Assembly: GCA_027605045.1 (NCBI GenBank)
Contig: JAQFWX010000168.1
Coordinates: 1 to 64,000 of the forward strand
Origin: Phallus indusiatus
Lineage: Eukaryota > Basidiomycota > Agaricomycetes > Phallales > Phallaceae
Reading direction: 5' to 3'
DNA length: 64,000 nt
The position numbers were made by a program, and so were the translations under genes. The first letter of the stretch is position 1, and every line of letters starts with the position of its first letter. Under the pieces are notes generated by a model. That model made no database searches. It was not told the origin of the DNA and saw only the letters and a list, made by a program, of their open reading frames with translations. Of the stretch, positions 22,701-34,765 are shown in pieces.

Positions 22701-25396
22701 TGCCTGTCTCCGATTTCCTCAGCAAATGCCTCCATCACCGTCTTGCTCTCCGACTCCGAGTATAAAGAGTTGCAGTGCCGGTAGTACAGCGCGATGAGGA
22801 TCTGACGCATGTCCGCCAGACCGAAACCTGAATCGATGCCTAGAAAGTCCTGCGTTGTCTTGTAAAGTAATGAGCTAAGATCCTTCGACTCCCATGGTCC
22901 ACCAAGACCTGTATACAGATAGTACTCGTAGTTTCGTGTGATGTGCGGAAACAGTGCCCTCGTGATAGCAATCTCAACCGGCCGAACAAGTAGAAGGTAC
23001 ACAAACAGCTGACGTGAATTTTGTGGACAGAACCAATGCGGAGAGAGCTTTCGTTGTTGTGTCATACTCTCCGGCTTACTTGGTGTGAGTGCGTTGACCG
23101 CCTCGTTCATCACAATCATGATAGAACGAGGATAGTCCCGCATATTGGCGATTGTTGTCGACATGAGCTCCGTACCTCGTGTCGGTTGTCCATGCGTCAT
23201 ATGCGATGCGACGAGCAGGTGCCGAAGAAACCGTTGACAGTCCTCCAACCACTTGATGCAATTAACCTTGTTCCAAACCCACCCGCCCGCTGTGTGTAGT
23301 CCGAAGAACTTGTGCAGATCCCGGTCTTCAGCCTGGAACATAGCCTCCATAACGCACTGGAACCCGTTCGGATATCCGTTCCTCTTGTCCGTAAGAAAAG
23401 AGTAGTCGACATCTGTGTTTGCCGTATCATCGTAGATGTGATCCCCGAGCTTGGACAGTATGGGAATGTCCAGACCGAAAAGAATGTCTTGAAACAGGAT
23501 CCGCTCTCCTCGGTTGATGTGGTGGTGGATCATCTTGCACAACTGTTCCACCGTGCCCGGAGATCCCTTGTATGTGAAAGATAGATCGTCCGCTGATGTA
23601 TACATAAAGCTCGCGAACCCGATCTCCTGCATCGCCGCCCTGAGCAAAATAATCCAGTAGCTGTAGATATTGCCCAAAGGTGTCCGAGAGCCTTGAAGCA
23701 TGAGTGGGTGTAGCTTTCCTATCTCCCTAAAACTGTTTTAGTAAGAGTAAAAGAAGAAAAGTCCATAGAGAACTTACTCGTAGATATTTGACTCTCCATC
23801 CGAGAATATAGCTTGCGTTTGCGCATGTATCATAGCAGAACATCTCGCAACAAATTGAACTGCTGCGAATGTTTGCGTGATATCCCCAGGCTGCTTAAAA
23901 GACCCGTCTTTCCTCCTGTTATACCATACCAGTGCCATAAGCACTGGATCGCCCGTAGCTTGGATTTGCGGGCCTTCGAATTCGTGTAATAGCATGCTCA
24001 TCACCACGTTGTGAATCACATCGTATGGAACCGACACCTCGGGATTATCTTGCATCAAAAACTCGTACAGTTCTTGTATAGCCTTGGTTTGCTTTGGATT
24101 GAGTAACCGGGGAAGAGGCGGATCGTTGTCGACTTGTAAAAGAAGGTGCGATGTAATGATGAATGCCATCAAAGTGGCATACCGTTTGAGTGTTTCTTCG
24201 GAATCCGGAGCACTAAACATCAGCGATGTGATGTCCCTAGTAAAGAATAAGACATGTATATGCAAGACGGAAAACAAACTTACTTGGTAACAGACTTGAG
24301 TATCTGTCTAATCTGAATCTGCACATCGTCGAGAAGTATCATACCCTTCTTTAAATAGTCTGTCAAGATGTCCGAGATCCGTTTGAAGAAAGGATTCTTC
24401 TTGACAGATTCCACAAATCCGTCCACAACGGCCGCATCATAGTTTTGAATCCACCTAGCCCATCCAAGTTTTCTAAGCCATGGTGGAGGCTCTCTAGTAT
24501 TCGTCTCCACAGGCTTGTCATCCTTCGGTAAAGCAAAGTAGGCATCTAGGCATGCCTGTAATGCATCGTCCATTGTCAGCGAGGTTAGACGGACCCGAAC
24601 CGGAAGCCACCGACGGAAATGAGGGTCCAAATTCATCTGCTGTCCCAGTTCTGCCGTAGGTTGCTGGAATGGTAAACCGGCGTGATCTCCTCTCCAATGT
24701 GATTCTGCTGATTTGAGTGTGCCCCGAACCTCAGCGCATTCCCGGTGCTTGCAGCGATACACCGTCTCCGACTTGACACCCTCAAAAGCAGGGTGCAAAC
24801 ACAACGGTTTCTTGAAGAACTCGGCCTCGAACGCGACTGCATCCTCAAAAAGATTGTACTTGAGGATATAGGGCTTGAGAACCTCTTTGTCGAACCTAGG
24901 CATCTCGTGTTTATCATGAGAATGTCCAGACGCGAAGCAAGGAAGCACGGGCTTTTCGCATTTGATGCATACAAGGAAACGGCCCCGAGTGTTGATGACG
25001 TAGCCCAGAGATTGCAACTTCTTCTCAGAGACCAGTTCGCTCGTCGTATGCACCTCTGCATTGGAAGAGTCCCCGCTGTTTGACGTAGGTAAGGGTTGCG
25101 GGACATCCCGATTGTCTAAGGCTAATACAATGTAAATACATGAGAATATATAAGCATTTCCAACTACTTACCTGTCTCAGGCATCTCATGTATCTTTACG
25201 TGACGTTTGAGCCCCGAGGGTGTCTTGAGACCGCTCTTGTTGCACACTGGACAAGTGTAAGAGCCGTCAGCAGCAGCATAGACCGTAACCGTCTCCGAAG
25301 AATTCTTGAAAGAGACTTGCGTTGATTTAGGTTGTCTGAAATGAACAATGAGTAAACGACAAGCATTCCGAGTGAAAAGACTTACGTAGATGACAT
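19735..25396 (-). CDS. Telomere-linked OrsD/RecQ-type DNA helicase
   Basis: Eight exons join to 5,304 nt (1,767 aa plus stop): 25396-25386, 25335-25172, 25115-24284, 24236-23778, 23726-22604, 22553-21049, 20997-20881, 20827-19735. Order of parts: a C2H2 finger (YTCPVCNKSG...HVKIH, about residues 26-48); an OrsD-like region with CIKCEKPVLP and HSHDKH; a long helical middle; then an ATP-dependent helicase core with motif I LPTGEGKS, motif II DECH, motif III TTATLP, and VATTALTVGVDFPN plus QALGRMGR for motifs V/VI. A Ser/Gln/Ala repeat linker and a Cys-rich C-terminus (CIVCW...CQREERHR...CYKCYIP) follow. The architecture matches fungal subtelomeric TLH helicases; a role at telomeres or in recombination is known only for relatives. 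It lies 20 kb from the telomere and reads toward it. The first 11-nt exon is the least certain; an upstream 5'UTR intron is possible. Confidence 0.88.
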
Positions 25397-25954
25397 TGAG
25401 ATGTTTTGTACGTTGTCTGAAGGTGGTTGCCAAAGAGTAGCCTGAAAAGCGATAGGAGAGCTGGCTAAAAAGAGTGAGCTTAAATATGCACAACACATTG
25501 AAAAAAAAAGTCTTACGAGTCTCTAGCAAATCTTGAAAGATCTTGACGCGCTACGCTGAAAAACGGAGTAGTCAATGGCAACCATAGAGCCCGATGTTTG
25601 AGATTGAGTGACTGAGAACACATAAAAAACACGTAAAAACGCGTAGAGTATCTGACATAAATTAGCCCAGATCTAAGCTTACGCGTCACTCAAGATCCAG
25701 CTGAAACAGTTGTCCGACGCGATCATGAGCGGAGCAAGAAAAAAGTAAAGCACCGGTTAATAAACTCAAGAAAAAAACCAAAAGTTTATTACGTTAATTA
25801 TAAATACATGCGGTAACTTCTGTATACTGAAAGCTAGAATAAAAGTCAGTAATAGAAAGACAATACTTTGAAATATAATTCATACCATCATGCAATTGTA
25901 ATCTGACCGCATAAGAGCATATAATAAGTACGGTACACCTGGCGCCGATAGTGT
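25397..25954. other. Helicase 5' flank and unassigned DNA
   Basis: Minus-strand splice-like signals (GTAAGACTTT near 25514 and a CAG acceptor near 25441) suggest an intron in the helicase 5' untranslated region. No other gene is seen. Confidence 0.45.
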
Positions 25955-26490
25955 AGCAGCATGATGAATACCAGCAGCATAATGTCCTACTGACATATAA
26001 CAATATACTGACAGCATAACAATATACCGACAGTGTAACAATACACTGACAGCGTAAAAATACACTGGCAGCGTAACATTATACCGACAGTGTACGATAC
26101 ACTGACAGCGTAAAGATACACTGGCAGCGTAACACTATACCGCCAGCGCAATGATACACTGACAGCATAACACTATACCGCCAGTGTAATGATATACCAC
26201 CAGCGTAATGATACACTGACAGCATAACAATACACTGACAGCGTAATGATACACAGGCAGCGTAATGATACACTAACAGCATAATGATACGCTGACAGCG
26301 TAACGATACGCTGGCAGCTTAACACTATACCGCCAGCGTAATGATATACCGCCAGCGTAATGATACACCGACAGCATAACAATACACTGACAGCGTAATG
26401 ATACACTGGCAGCGTAATGCTATACTGACAGCGTAACAGTACGCTGACAGCATGACGGTATACTGACAGTATAACAGTATACTGACAGTA
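25955..26490 (-). repeat. 19-bp minisatellite (part C), inverted copy
   Basis: About 28 units near TACACTGACAGCGTAATGA, the reverse complement of the C unit at 5340-5835 and 8630-9185. With the following B and A sequence it forms an inverted composite block. Confidence 0.9.
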
Positions 26491-26869
26491 ACCGTCCCCC
26501 ACTAGCTCTACAGTCAACTGTCGTTAGACTTGGAGCTCTTGCGAGTCCAAGAATCGACTGGGCACGAGAGTGGGGCGAAATACTTGATCTGACTCCAGCA
26601 AGTCCCCAGTGGGACTCAAACCGGAGGGGAGGTTAGCGCAAAGACAGGATTACCGGATATAACCGTAGATGCCACAGAATCGAAAGAAAAAAAAAGGGCC
26701 TAGTCAGACGATCGCCAGCGAAACCGCATACTCGAGATCTTCAGCCCGGTTGCCTGCTGCTATTGCAGCAGGTCATCCTACTGATGATGAAGAGCGCTAG
26801 TGCGCTGCTAATCGATAGGACTGGCATCTAAAAAGATAGTTAGTGAGAAAAAAAAGGTGAAAGGTCCGT
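26491..26869 (-). repeat. Diverged inverted B-related sequence
   Basis: Unassigned, moderately GC-rich DNA between inverted C and A. A hairpin at 26753-26772 has arms CCTGCTGC and GCAGCAGG around TATT. The position corresponds to the GC-rich part of B, but similarity by eye is weak. Confidence 0.5.
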
Positions 26870-27560
26870 TGCACATACCGGGTGACACCCTTCCTTGACC
26901 ATACCTCCATCTGACCCATCCGGCACAGAAAACCCTCCAAAAACCTGTAGAAATAGTAAATAGAATAGAAGAGAGATGGAATAAATGAAAAAAAGCGAAA
27001 TCATAAGAGAGATTTGGGTGGATGGGGAAGGGGGAGGATGGTGGGGGGAAGGAAGAGTGGGGAGTGTGTCCAATTCGAACTCAGCCAGCTGTACAACACA
27101 CGAAATGTTGCGCGCGCACGGGCGCTTATCAGATAAGCGCCCGACGTATAACGCCGTTGATAGAGAAAAAAAAAATATTTACTACGTTTTTTTTATTTTT
27201 CAATTTGGTGAAGAATTCAGCTCTCTAGAGCCAAAACTACCCTCAAATTTCGAGGCATTTGTGCAAATTTTTTGTTTTGCCTCTAGAGACCCGAAAACTT
27301 GGCCAAATCAAAAACCGAAAAATATGCGTTCGATATTTTTAGAATCTCTACAAATAACCTTATGGGTGCTTGTTGCCTCGGCCAACTCGGCCATCTCCCG
27401 GTGGGTCACTCTCAGTATAGTCAGTTTGTGCAATATTGTTTTTGCTCTAGAACACTCAATTCTCCACGGAATTACACGAAAAAAAAGATGGGTAGAATGG
27501 TTTTTTTTTCTCTATTTTTTGACCCAGCATATACTTACGTCAGCAAAGTTTTCGAAAACA
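26870..27560 (-). repeat. Composite block B end and part A, inverted copy
   Basis: Reverse complement of about 4210-4960: it starts with CATCTGACCCATCCGGCACA (B start) and runs through the GA-rich stretch, the palindrome at 27119-27143, TACTACGTTTTTTTTATTTT and the TCTAGAGACCCGAAAACTT phrase. The 193-codon plus-strand frame at 26985-27566 lies wholly inside this repeat and is not called. Confidence 0.85.
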
Positions 27561-27739
27561 TTTTAAGCGAATGTCATCCAAAGTGCGCTGTCCGCATCCA
27601 TCAAAAGGAGCATGATATCAGGGGAGGATAAATTACCAAAAATAGCTCTTATATACCTACATTTGGAATACATTTCTAGTTACCATATTTATTTACAGGA
27701 ATTCACCGAAATAAACAAAAACACCCCAGAGGAGGGACA
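27561..27739. repeat. AT-rich repeat tail
   Basis: GAATGTCATCCAAAGTGCGC then AAAAATAGCTCTTATAT. Similar sequence follows at 27910-28070 and resembles 15680-15830. Confidence 0.65.
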
Positions 27740-28219
27740 GTGACACTAAGCGGAGAGTACTGCTAAGCGGAGAGCACTGCTAAGCGGAGAGCACTCTAAG
27801 CGGAGAGGTCCACTAACCGGAGAGCACTCCAGCTTGCCGGAGAGCCACTCACTAAGCGGAGAGGCCAGCCAAGTGGAGAGACTGCCAAAAATAGCAGGAA
27901 CTCACCACCGGTTAAGCGAGTGTCATCCAAACTGCGCTGAACGCATCCATCGAAAGCACTGCGATTTCAGTGGGGGTTTAATTACTAAAAATAGCTACTA
28001 TATTCCTAGATTTAGGATACACTTTTAGTTACCAAATTTATCTACAGAAATACAGCGGAAAGGGCATATATGCACCGGGGGAGGGAGAGATACACTAAGC
28101 GGAGAGGTGCGCTAAGCGGAGAGTGCATCAAATGGGAGTGCTACTTACCGGAGAGACTCTCCTTGATGGAACGCTAAGCGGAGAGGCCAGTAAGCGAAGG
28201 GAACACTAAAAATAGAGTG
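27740..28219 (+). repeat. TAAGCGGAGAG array (part D), copy 3
   Basis: About a dozen TAAGCGGAGAG or TAACCGGAGAG units in two clusters (27740-27900 and 28090-28220), split by a CATCCAAACTGCGCTGAACG repeat tail. Forward orientation, although the neighbouring C-B-A block is inverted. Confidence 0.88.
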
Positions 28220-28377
28220 AATACACTAACCGGAGAGATGTTGAATCACCGGAGCGATCAAATTGATGAGCGCTGGTACTGAATGAGCCAGGGGCGGAAC
28301 TGAATTGATCAGTCCACTTAAGCGGAGACTCTCCGCTTGCAATCTTGGAGGGTCCAAGATTCGATTCATTAGAGTAG
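28220..28377 (+). repeat. Twin-hairpin element E, copy 3
   Basis: Hairpin 1 at 28320-28338 and hairpin 2 at 28341-28361 (AATCTTGGA / TCCAAGATT), ending CATTAGAGTAG at 28377. Confidence 0.92.
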
Positions 28378-28428
28378 GACACTTTAAAGCGTGTAGGACT
28401 CGATAGTGCGAGTGCACTGAAAGAACAG

Positions 28429-29051
28429 ATGCACGCACGCATAAATCATGAACTCGTGACTCTTATACCACGATTGCATGGTCTCGTCCGAATGTTAAAT
28501 GATGGAAAAGATATTTTGACGGATGTCCCGCAAATAATGGAATTGACGGGAGTCATAAAGGAATTAAATGGAATACTTCCCGAAACCGATACTGATAATG
28601 GCCCTGGTACAAGCACAAGTAATATTATAGTAAGTCTTCATAGGTCTCATTGAGTGTATTCCTAAACACTATACCTAGACCTCTAAGTCTAGAAAGCGTC
28701 TTCCCACTTACAAAAGTGGACGACGCCGAGTACTATTGCCATCACTGGAGCGCAAGCAGAAACGCAAACACTCTACGGCAATATTTTGACAACCTATGTG
28801 ATGAATATTATGTAGAAAGTCATTTATATAAAATAATTTTTGCGGTTGCCGTTCGAATCAAGCAATTAGCTGTTTCGCGCGCAAAGACTAGATGTTTATT
28901 TAGAAGATATTTTAAACCTTCTAGTGACCGGCGCTTACTAAGTTCTTTCCTTTCTCCTCCTTCCTCTACTTTCAAAAATTCACATTTTAACAAGTATGTA
29001 CAGTTGATTTTATATTCTTCGGACAATCTACTAATTTTTTGTTACAATTAG
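28429..29051 (+). CDS. Possible two-exon hypothetical gene
   Basis: Not a recognised family. An ATG at 28429 opens a frame (HELVTLIPRLHGLVRMLNDG, helical) to 28606. Removing 28607-28692 (GTACAAGC...GTCTAG) joins it in frame to 28693-29051, which includes VDDAEYYCHHW and RQYFDNLCDEYY, for 178 aa. The donor is weak, and an alternative GTAAGTCTTC donor at 28630 does not keep this frame. It lies 15 bases before the next gene's start on the same strand, so it could also be an upstream part of that transcript. Confidence 0.35.
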
Positions 29052-29066
29052 TATCTATTACAGTTA

Positions 29067-30893
29067 ATGGGCGGTCCTAGAGCCGCCAGTGATCAAGAGC
29101 GCCGCCAGCGAGAGCTGGAGGCAAAGCGACGCTGGTACTATAAGTGAGCATTCTGTTTGTTCCATTTTTTTTGTTAGATAGTGAACTCACGGTGCTAGGA
29201 ATCGCGATCGCACGAAAAAAAATGGAGAATTAGATTCTGCATCTTCGCCAGCGCATGCCTCATCTTGTGCAGTACCGTCAACGTCATTTTTTGCGCCGGA
29301 ATTGCCACTTTTCATGCCATCGCCGTTCACAGCAATAGCAACCATAGTGCCCTTGCCAATAACAGCACCGCTAACCAACCCTGTCTTGACAATCCCGTCG
29401 TCTGGGCTGACAGCGCCCGTCATGCCATCATCCTCTGCACCCGCCACATCTCCTGCATCCGCCAACTCTCCTGCATCCGCCAACTCTCCTGCATCTGCCA
29501 ACTCTCCTGCATCCGCCAACTCTCCTGCATCCACATCTCCTACACCCACTACATCCTCTACACCCGCTACATCCTCTACACCCGCTACATCCTCTGCACC
29601 CGCCACATCCTCTGCACCCGCCACATCCTCTGCACCCACCACACCCCCTGCACCTACACCACCCTCTTCCTCTACACCAGCGTCACCCTCACCCTCTGCA
29701 CCAGTGTCGCCGTCTGTACCGGCACCAGCACCAGCACCAGCTACTCCCTCTGCACCAGCCACATCCATAACACCGGTCTCTTCTTCCATAGCTGCGCCAG
29801 ACCCGACGGTGGAGCCAACGTCACCCATAGCCTCAGCCACCCTCATACCATTCCCATCTCTGCCAACTACCACAACTCCAAGGGATAGCACGCCAACACC
29901 CGTGCAACCACCGCAATCCATCAGCTTCCGTTGCTCCAATTGCTTCCGTCTATCAACGTCTACTCAGCCAGTGCGCCGCGCCCTACGCCTCCATCTATCA
30001 GCATCTGCTCAGCCAGCACACCGCGCCCTGTGTCTTCCCATTCCGGCATCATCAATATCTGCACCCTATGCCGGGTCTGCCCAGTCATCCGTCCTGGTGC
30101 CTTCGACGGTGCCGTCAACTGCACCTCTCCTATCCCAGGCCGTCCCAGCCAAACGTCATAGGGGCACGCGTCCCTATGAGCTCAGAGCACCATTCATCCC
30201 GGGTGAGTCAAAGAGGTAATTGCATTTTTTATGATGATTATCGCAAGCACTCACTATCATGATTTCAGATGGGATAATTTATTTTGTCTGGCAGCGTCTG
30301 ATGATGCATTCAATGCATCAGACATGGATAGCAGCCTTGATGGAGACTATGAAGACGGCGAGGCGGGGTCCGAGTCGGATACAGAGATCACCGACTCTGC
30401 CAGTGAGATCTCATTGGCAGAGCTGTTTGATGACCTCGGTACACCTTTAGTACCCTCGACATGGAGATGTGCGAGTGCTTTTTTGGAGGAGCACCTGTTT
30501 GTGCAATCAGCTTGGGAGTACTTCGATGAAGCGGTTTATATTTCAGAGCGCCCGATGGAGGAAGTGAAGGAATTCTTACAGTGGCAGAAAGCACAACTCA
30601 TCCCAGCGCAAAAGGTGGTTGAGTCTGTTTATTCATTATTTCAGCAGGCGCACAAACAATGGAAAGAGTATTGTCAGGCTTTTGGCAGTGATATGTCAGA
30701 GGAGTTATTAGATTGGTATCCCAAGATTATTAGCGTTTGGCAAACAGCGCATTTTCGCGTATCAATTTTAATACACCTACACCGCATGCAAGTTGAGTGT
30801 TTATCAATGGCAGTGGAGACGGAAGAGATCCAGGCGTACATGGATGGTTATTTGAATTGGTGGGACACAGTGTGTGTCTTTTTTGAAGTTTGA
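29067..30893 (+). CDS. Unknown protein with basic N-terminus and P/A/S/T-rich linker
   Basis: Three exons, 29067-29143, 29199-30202 and 30295-30893, join in frame to 559 aa. The N-terminus is strongly basic and helical (RRQRELEAKRRWYYKNRDRT across the first junction), suggesting nucleic-acid binding. Residues about 60-340 are Pro/Ala/Ser/Thr-rich with six-residue repeats (PASANS, PATSSA) from an 18-bp tandem repeat at about 29440-29660. An acidic run follows (DMDSSLDGDYEDGE), then a roughly 190-residue helical, Trp-rich C-terminal domain (WEYFDEAVYISERP, WYPKIISVWQTAHF). The first intron's acceptor is GTGCTAG at 29198, chosen because it keeps the frame and the basic motif. The family is not recognised. 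It converges with the next gene. Confidence 0.72.
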
Positions 30894-31261
30894 CAATGAC
30901 ATGTATGTACCGAAATCAAAATAAAGACGAATTAATTTTATGCGTACTCTCACGGTTACTTGGGATGATTATTTAATGTACCTATAGATGACTACCTAAT
31001 GCTGCAAGGATATTAGATGAGCGAATGCTAAGTAAGTGTGGCATACCTAATTTTCATTGTCCAGAAACCAGGAAGAATAATTCGCGCTTGCATAGTAAGG
31101 GTTTGACAATGCATTGAGAAACGCGAGACAATCTTGATCAGCTGGGTCGATAGGTGGGTAAACTGGGTCGGATGCAAGAGTAGGGGAAGGCTCCGGCTCC
31201 TGCTTTATGATTGCAGTCGTGTGAGTGGCTTGATGAGGAAGAGCTACGCGAGTTATTATTA
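30894..31261. other. Intergenic space between convergent genes
   Basis: Nothing recognisable. It carries the 3' ends of the two convergent genes; AATAAA near 30920 (CAAAATAAAGACG) could serve polyadenylation of the plus-strand gene. Confidence 0.5.
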
Positions 31262-33031
31262 TTACACAGGTGTTATGCTCTGAAAGCTATTTTGCGCACC
31301 TGAATGAGATGACAAATTTGCCGTCAAATATCCTTCTTTGGTACTTTGCTTTTTACCGCGTTTCGGTGTTGACGGAATTAACTTGGGGGGAGGCAAGGGA
31401 GAAACTGATACAATGCTAGCAGGAACTGGCGTTTTATTAGGGGAAGACGAAAATTTTGTGTTGGCGGGATTGAGTGAATGGCTAGCAGGGGTAGGTGAAG
31501 GAGAGCCGAGCGTGCAGTGTTTTTTATGATCTCCAGATGTATGTTTATATATAAAAAGAGAGCATTCGCACTTGTCAAAAATTCGCCAAAATTGGTCATA
31601 GCTGACACCTTCACCGTTGTATAATCCGGCCAATGCACTCGTCAAGTCCTCTCCAGATAAAGGAGGAACTTCGGAGTTTCTTTTTATTGCAAACTGGTGG
31701 TGCGGCGGCTCCCAGAGTGAAGCGATATCCCCAAACCATCGATCGTCTTTGTTTTCTATAATAATAAAGATTTGTTACATAAGAGTAATACAAACTTAAA
31801 ACATGTCTTACGCATGGATAGCACGCCTGAATTTCCTCCGGGCTTAGTTGGGCTAGACTTTACCTCCAGCAGAGACTGGACCTCGAGCAACTCCTCTGTG
31901 TCAGAGATCTCAATAGGTGAGAATGATCTCTGAGGCTGAGTAGACGGGAAAATCGACGAATTTTCTGTGAAATATTTAGATGGTATTAAGCTACCAAAAT
32001 AAACTTACATACTTTGATTATTAGTGAATTTTTGCCTCTTAGAGTCCGATAAAAGGAAGGGAATGGTTGAAGATGAGCCGCGTTTATAACCTAGTTGCTT
32101 AAATGAAAAACTCACATTCAAAAAATGGAGTGAACTTACCTCGGTTGGGAGTATATCTTTTCCTTGTTGGTGAAACGAAGGGTCTTGGGGGTGTGGGAAT
32201 AGACGATAGCAAATATTGCGGCAATTTTTCTTCCATGCTAAGAAGACCTTGTTCGTCAAATTTTTCCAAACCTGACGCCATCTATTCAGGTTGATAGTAT
32301 TGCATTGCCATGAAAAAACATACCTTCCCCGAGCATCATGGCACGCCGCGGATAGCTTTTCATCACCAAATTTTTATTCTCGTGAATTTTCGCCAATGGA
32401 ACTGAAGTCCGTCAGTCAAGTGCATATAATGTGGATATCACTTACTGAAAATGCGGCAGCCACCATAGTGACCATGGCATCCTAATGCAACTGTACTGTA
32501 ATACCTAGAATCAGTCCTACCCACCACCCAAATCTTCGCGAAATGCAAATCATTGGGATTTTTTTCCGGGATATTGCATGGACAGGATGGCAAGGAAAAC
32601 TCATAATGCCTGTATGCGAAATCCAGCATAGTGGCACGGAAAGGCTTCCCTTCGTCATCCAGTGGCCTAAGAAACAAATTTAGTAGTGAGAATTAAAGAA
32701 AATATGGGATTTACCAAGGCCAAACAACAGGTTTGGACTCATTTCCATTAACCCAGCTGAGAACACGACCATTCGCGATCTCAGAGTTCATGACGCGCTT
32801 ACACCTGAGGAACAGATCATCATGTTCCCCCTTGCTGGGAGTCGACGAGAACGAATTTTCAATGGGAGAGGAAGACATTTTAGATGGAGAATTCAACAAT
32901 GGAGGTGTTAAAAAGGAGGAACTGCGAGAGTTTGGGTTCATGGAGTGCATAATAGAAGTGGACAGTGGTGGTTGGGGGGGAACGAGTCGATGATTTTTGT
33001 CAACGAAAATCCTGGTGTTTATATGTCCCAA
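31262..33031 (-). CDS. Unknown multi-exon protein with Cys/His cluster; family has a decayed copy nearby
   Basis: Seven exons join in frame to 490 aa: 33031-32715, 32666-32446, 32401-32324, 32271-32140, 32090-32013, 31964-31812, 31755-31262. The N-terminal third is Ser/Pro-rich. Exon 2 holds a conserved-looking core (FAYRHYEFSLPSCPC; KIWVVGRTDSRYYSTVALGC). A linker with SP motifs follows. The last exon has GEDLTSALAGLYNGEG and a Cys/His group (FDKCECSLFIYKHTSGDHKKHC) that may bind zinc, then a basic Pro-rich tail. A later in-frame ATG at 32950 would give 463 aa. A broken copy of exon 1 and its intron lies at 39370-39625, so the gene belongs to a dispersed family. Family and function are not recognised. 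Confidence 0.75.
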
Positions 33032-33524
33032 AAAAATGAGTTTATTTTATTTTGTGAATTTTATTTTAACAGCAAAAGCTCGGCAGGCAACACATGTGCG
33101 CGCACATTTTTTTCTCAAATGAATAGACCTCAACGTCGTTTAAAACTTTTGCAATTTAAACTAATACAAATCTGGATATATCTTGTCCATACGTGGAGCA
33201 CAGTAACTAAGGAAAATTGGCTTGAAATTCGTGAAACTTTCCTTCGCACTCGGGGTGCCTGCGGTTAAGCAAAGTAATTGATTAGAAGGTTTTTAGAGGA
33301 TAGATAAGATCACGCCGAAGAGATATTTATGGAAACCATCATTTGATGACAAAGGGTTTCAATAGAATGCGAAACTCCGATTTGGCTGTGAATGACGCTC
33401 AGCAGCGCCCATCAAAAGAAGCTTGCATAAGCGAAAAGGTTGCAGCAGCCTACTAGTAGTGACATCGGCTGCAGCAGCCGCCAGTAAGCCGCTTAGTCAC
33501 TTCTTGCTCCAGCTTTACTTCCCT
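33032..33524. other. Unassigned sequence
   Basis: 5' flank of the minus-strand gene, then unassigned DNA leading into the tandem array. No gene seen. Confidence 0.5.
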
Positions 33525-34765
33525 CCTACGCTGTTACGCTGTTACGCTCCTACGGTGTTACATTGTTACACTCCTACACTGTTATGCTGTTACGCTCCTA
33601 TGCTCTTACACTGTTATGCTCTTACACTTTTACACTGTTATGCTCCTATGCTGTTACGCTGTTACACTCTTACACTCTTACACTCTTACAGTGTTATGCT
33701 CCCACATTGTTTCACTCTTACACTCTTACACTCCTACGCTGTTATGCTGTTACGCTCCTATGCTTTTACAGTGTTACGCTGTTACACTCCTACACTTACA
33801 CTGTTATGCTCCTATGCTCCTACGCTGTTATACTGTTGCACTCCTATGCTGTTTCACTGTTACGCTCCTACACTGCTACGCTGTTACACTCCTACACTCT
33901 TACACTGCAACACTCCTTAGTCCTACGCTGTTACGCTCCTACACTCTTACACTGTTACACTCTTACACTGTTACACTCTTACGCTGTTATGCTGTTATGC
34001 TCCTACACTGTTATGCTCCTATGCTGTTATGCTGTTACGCTCCTACACTGTTACACTGTTCGGCTCCTATGCTCCTACACTGTTACACTGTGATGCCCCT
34101 ACGCTTTTACACTGTTACACTCCTACACTCCTGCGCTGTTACACTCCTACACTGTTACACTCCTACACTGTTACGTCATTACGCTCCTACACTGTTACAC
34201 TCCTACACTGTTACACTCCTACACTGTTACACTCCTACACTGCTATGCTCCTACACTGTTACGCTCCTACACTCGTACATTGTTATGCTTCTACACTGTT
34301 ACACTCCTATGCTCCTACGCTGTTACGTTACGCTCCTACACTGTTACGCTGTGACGCTCCTACGCTGTTATGCTCCTACGCTCTTACACTGTTATGCTCC
34401 TATGCTGATACACTCCTATGCTGTTACGCTCCTATGCTCCTTCACTGTTACATTGTTACGCTCCTCTGTTGTTACACTCCTACGTTGTTACACTCCTACG
34501 TTGTTACGCTTCTACATTGTTACGCTCCTACACTGTTACGCTCCTAAGCTCCTATGCTCTTACACTGTTACACTCCTACACTCCTACACTCCTACGCCCC
34601 TACATACACTCCTACGCCCCTACATACACTCCTATGCTCTTACACTGTTGCGCTCCTATGCTGTTACACTCCTACACTGTTCCACTCTTACGCTGTTACG
34701 TTCCTATGCTCTTACACTCCTACGCTGTTACACTGTTACACTCCTACATTGTTTCGCTGTGTGCT
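33525..34765 (+). repeat. 8-bp-period tandem array
   Basis: About 150 units alternating CTGTTACn, CTCCTACn and CTCTTACn (n mostly A or G), period 8 with slippage. Since 24 bp is three units and none of the unit types makes stops, all three plus-strand frames stay open, the longest for 397 codons (33616-34809), giving LLHCYTPT-like repeats. It is not called as coding. Confidence 0.93.

Noticed and set aside
26985..27566. 193-codon plus-strand frame
   Set aside because: Entirely within the inverted copy of repeat A; the corresponding frame is broken in the two other copies.
29187..29939. 250-codon minus-strand Gly/Ala/Val/Asp-rich frame
   Set aside because: Antisense shadow of the P/A/S/T-rich repeat region of the spliced plus-strand gene.
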